Origin: Poteriospumella lacustris
Taxonomy: Eukaryota; Sar; Chrysophyceae; Chromulinales; Dinobryaceae
Assembly (NCBI GenBank): GCA_008000375.1
Contig: SMOI01000059.1
Location: forward strand, 79,200 to 143,199
Reading direction: 5' to 3'
DNA length: 64,000 nucleotides
Part shown: one piece after another, positions 61,961 through 64,000 of the stretch
Position numbering within the stretch: position 1 is the first letter of the stretch
Layout of the letters: each line of letters opens with the position of its first letter
Program-made: the position numbers and the translations under genes
Notes under the pieces: generated by a model
What the model was told of the DNA's origin: nothing
Databases searched by the model: none
What the model saw: the letters and a program-made list of their open reading frames with translations, nothing else

Positions 61961-62665
61961 GTGCTCCCACAAGATCTTCAGTATCTTCGCTGGCGCCGCA
62001 GCGGTTGCTTCGCGTTGCCGCCAGGGCGTTGGCCGCGTCGCGCCCGTCTTTCATTTTGGCGTAAACGCCTCTGAACTCGCTTAGTTGGCCTCGCGTAGCC
62101 CGGCAGAAGCGGTCCACGTCGAAGGCTTCGGGCGGATCGCCGGTACCGAGCGTTGTCAGGGCGCTCTTCGCCTCGTAGACCGTTGTGATCGGCTCGAAGC
62201 CCAGCGGCAAGAACTCGCTGCTGTTTAAGTCGCAGGCTCTGCTGTAGCCCTTGAACCCCGCGTTCACCAGTGCGTTGTGATCGCCTGTGCAGAAGCATAA
62301 ATTGCGTAGCTAGGACGAGGAGCCCAGCCGAACTACGACCAAGCGGCGTCGCCCCGACCAACCCCCCACGCCGACAGAGCCCCAAAGAGCCCGGCGGTGT
62401 TCCGCTCGGCGAAGCATTTGTCGAACTCGTGCTAAAACATTGAGGCTTCCCTTTGCCCTTCACACCCAAAACCAAGAAAGCACTTCGCTTGCCCCTCGAG
62501 GGTCCCCGCAATCAGTTTTGACAAAACGTCACACAATTTATAGAGATGTCTCTCCCGGCTTTCATCAATAAAAACGTCCCGAAAACAATTCGTAAACGAT
62601 TTCACTGCCTCGGAACGTTTGCCAAAGCCAACGGACTGTCCTACTTCCCCTTGAAAATGTCTTGT
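61961..62665 (-). pseudogene. Crinkler/RHS-like nuclease relic
   Basis: A helical stretch (SFTNCFRDVFIDESRERHLY, KLCDVLSKLIAGTLEG, ending REASMF then TAG at 62432) is followed in a shifted frame by LVNAGFKGYSRACDLNSSEF and EPITTVYEAKSALTTLG. The spacing D...ExK (VYEAK) fits a PD-(D/E)XK nuclease core like those at the C-termini of Crinkler/RHS-type proteins. One stop and at least two frame changes disable it. Assignment is by pattern only. Confidence 0.4.
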
Positions 62666-63158
62666 GTAACTGGGTGAACAAGCGAATATGTTTCGGGTGC
62701 TCTGGTTGGCGTGCGAAACTGTTGTAGAACAGTCATGGGACGTGGGAGGCGCCGTCAGATGGCGTGGTGCGAGAGCGGTCAACGCCACAGACAGCCGGGT
62801 ACACTGGACACTGCCGCCGCCGCTGCACCAACATACGGCGCACTTTGGGCGACGAGCGGGAAGCACATACGGCGACGAGCGGATTGAATTGAATTTAGGC
62901 GAACGGTTAACGAAATGAAACGGCGGCGGTGACGGGGCGGCGCGTCGCCTATGCGGCGCACCGACCGCACGGCGGCGAAGTATAAGCAACGTAGCGATAG
63001 ACAAAGGAACGACTCAAAGCAAAGCGCGGCTGCTACGCAGCTCAACGGAGAAAGCAAAAGAAACAAATGTGGAACGAAAAAGGGGACCGACTTGGCTCTG
63101 AAACGGAAACGGAAACGGAAACGGACATCGCGACACGCGACGAGACACGTGACACGAC
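62666..63158. other. Intergenic
   Basis: Basic short frames on both strands, and a ggaaac tandem run (cggaaacggaaacggaaacgg at 63103-63123). Nothing recognised. Confidence 0.4.
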
Positions 63159-64000
63159 TCAACAGACGACGCAGGAGTCGTGGGGCGCCACGCAGATGGC
63201 GGCAGGCGCGACGTCGCTGGCGGCGGCGTCGTCGACGCAGAGCAGCACACGCGGCGAATTCGGCGGCGACGCGCCATCCCAGTCGACGTCGACGTCGGCG
63301 GTGGCGTCGGCGGCGGCGCCGAAGTCGAAGGCCGCCAACTCGTCGTCATCGTCGTCTTCGCCGTCGCTGAGGTCGTGGGCGGCGTCGGCGGCGTCGGCGA
63401 CGTCGGCGTCTTCTGAATCGGCGTCACCGCCGTCGTCGTCGGGCGGCGGGTCGAAGAAGACGACGGCGACGAGGCGGTCGTCACTGGGCCACGCGAGCGA
63501 CTTCTTCGGCCGAGGCGAGGCGGTCGTCGCTGTGGCCCTCGCGGTACCTCTCGCGCTGCACAAGCGGCGATTGATCCAGACGCGCGCCGCGTTCCCGCGC
63601 GTCGCGTGGCGGAGCCGCTGTTGCGCCTGCAGCAGGCGCAGCGAGTCGCTGCGGCGGTTCGACGCGCTACCAAACGGCGGCGGCGTCTCGAACAGGCGGC
63701 GACGCAGCACATCGTCGCCGTCATTAGCGACGCTGGCATCGCGGGCGCGCGGTTCCCGTGGCGACGTCAACGGCGAAGGCGACGGTAGCGGGTCAGCGAT
63801 GTGCCACCGCTGCACCGCGTCGCCGTCGCCGTCTTCGTCGCCGTTGGCGACCACTGCGGCACAGGGGAGCGGCGATGACGACGCCGCAACCGCAATCGTG
63901 AACGCGATCAACCCACTCGCTAACAGTGTCTCTGGCAGTGTCTCTGGCAGTGTCTCTGGCAGTGTCTCTGGCAGTGTCTCTGGCAGTGTCTCTGGCAGTG
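63159..64000 (-). CDS. Acidic protein with PP1-docking-like motif, 5' end outside the window
   Basis: The frame stays open from 63159 to the window edge and no ATG is present, so it is 5' partial (at least 280 codons). At the edge it reads through the 12-bp minisatellite as LPET repeats, then a hydrophobic segment (LLASGLIAFTIAVAASSS). The middle holds RVWINRRL and KKSLAWPSDDRLVAVVFFDP, which resembles the K-x-V-x-W...L...V.FF docking pattern of PP1 regulators such as PNUTS. The rest is an Asp/Ala-rich acidic tail ending DSCVVC. The membrane-like segment and the nuclear-type motif conflict, so the start of the real protein is uncertain. Confidence 0.5.
   Translation of the reverse strand, partial: LPETLPETLPETLPETLPETLPETLLASGLIAFTIAVAASSSPLPCAAVVANGDEDGDGDAVQRWHIADPLPSPSPLTSPREPRARDASVANDGDDVLRRRLFETPPPFGSASNRRSDSLRLLQAQQRLRHATRGNAARVWINRRLCSARGTARATATTASPRPKKSLAWPSDDRLVAVVFFDPPPDDDGGDADSEDADVADAADAAHDLSDGEDDDDDELAAFDFGAAADATADVDVDWDGASPPNSPRVLLCVDDAAASDVAPAAICVAPHDSCVVC
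63924..64000. repeat. 12-bp minisatellite (agtgtctctggc), at least six copies
   Basis: Perfect tandem copies running off the window edge. On the minus strand, in the frame of the adjacent ORF, each unit encodes LPET. Confidence 0.95.

Noticed and set aside
63936-64000. LPET repeats as a sortase signal
   Set aside because: The window is eukaryotic, the repeats are internal and lack the following glycine.

Overview
This is a nuclear genome fragment from a unicellular eukaryote. Evidence: GT-AG introns of about 70-160 nt inside conserved genes, eukaryote-only proteins (eIF2-beta, a p47-like SEP-UBX protein, mitochondrial NFU1, a WD40 protein), class II tRNA-Gly(GCC) genes without encoded CCA, an RLE-type non-LTR retrotransposon, Ty1/copia debris and a TTAGGG-like interstitial array. 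Coding DNA is GC-rich and full of low-complexity and trinucleotide runs. I cannot place the lineage from sequence alone; gene-dense protists with DUF285 repeat proteins, AIG1-type GTPases and large secretory glycosyltransferase sets fit best.

Layout. 0-5.7 kb: a possible MITE, an intact R2-like retrotransposon ORF and an unknown two-helix membrane protein. 6-9 kb: an F-box-like leucine-rich-repeat protein (minus). 9.5-30 kb: an accessory block of two interleaved families: DUF285 (BspA-type) repeat proteins (two intact genes, one frameshifted inverted copy, one short relic) and five divergent paralogs of a family I do not recognise, built from an acidic EEEVW motif, a KRK basic motif, a low-complexity linker and a conserved C-terminal domain that I infer to be NTF2/SnoaL-like. 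A two-exon hypothetical gene lies between them at 12-13.7 kb. 31-35.3 kb: three AIG1/GIMAP-like GTPases, each with an N-terminal signal peptide; two share a nearly identical 5' block.

36-42.5 kb: an FNR-like flavin reductase with a signal peptide, two copies of an eIF2-beta gene in a ~1-kb-arm inverted duplication that includes the introns, a WD40 protein and a p47-like Cdc48 adaptor. 42.8-61.4 kb: a run of secretory-pathway proteins (GT61, GT92, an exostosin-like three-exon gene, an unknown type II membrane protein, and a WDCLRHYE-type glycosyltransferase) interrupted by a P-loop kinase, NFU1, two tRNA-Gly genes, a 2.6-kb TIR-bounded element holding transposon debris and an RCC1-like relic, and a P-loop ATPase ORF with an in-frame stop. 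61.4-64 kb: a decayed nuclease/Crinkler-like region and a 5'-truncated acidic protein whose coding sequence runs off the window through an in-frame 12-bp minisatellite.

Functionally, the conserved housekeeping genes are single and scattered, while the accessory blocks grow by local duplication, inversion and gene conversion. The glycosyltransferases plausibly build extracellular glycans. The main candidate for an undescribed system is the five-member EEEVW/KRK/NTF2-like family embedded among DUF285 proteins. Many start codons were moved to the first in-frame ATG because the longest open frames begin at TTG or GTG.
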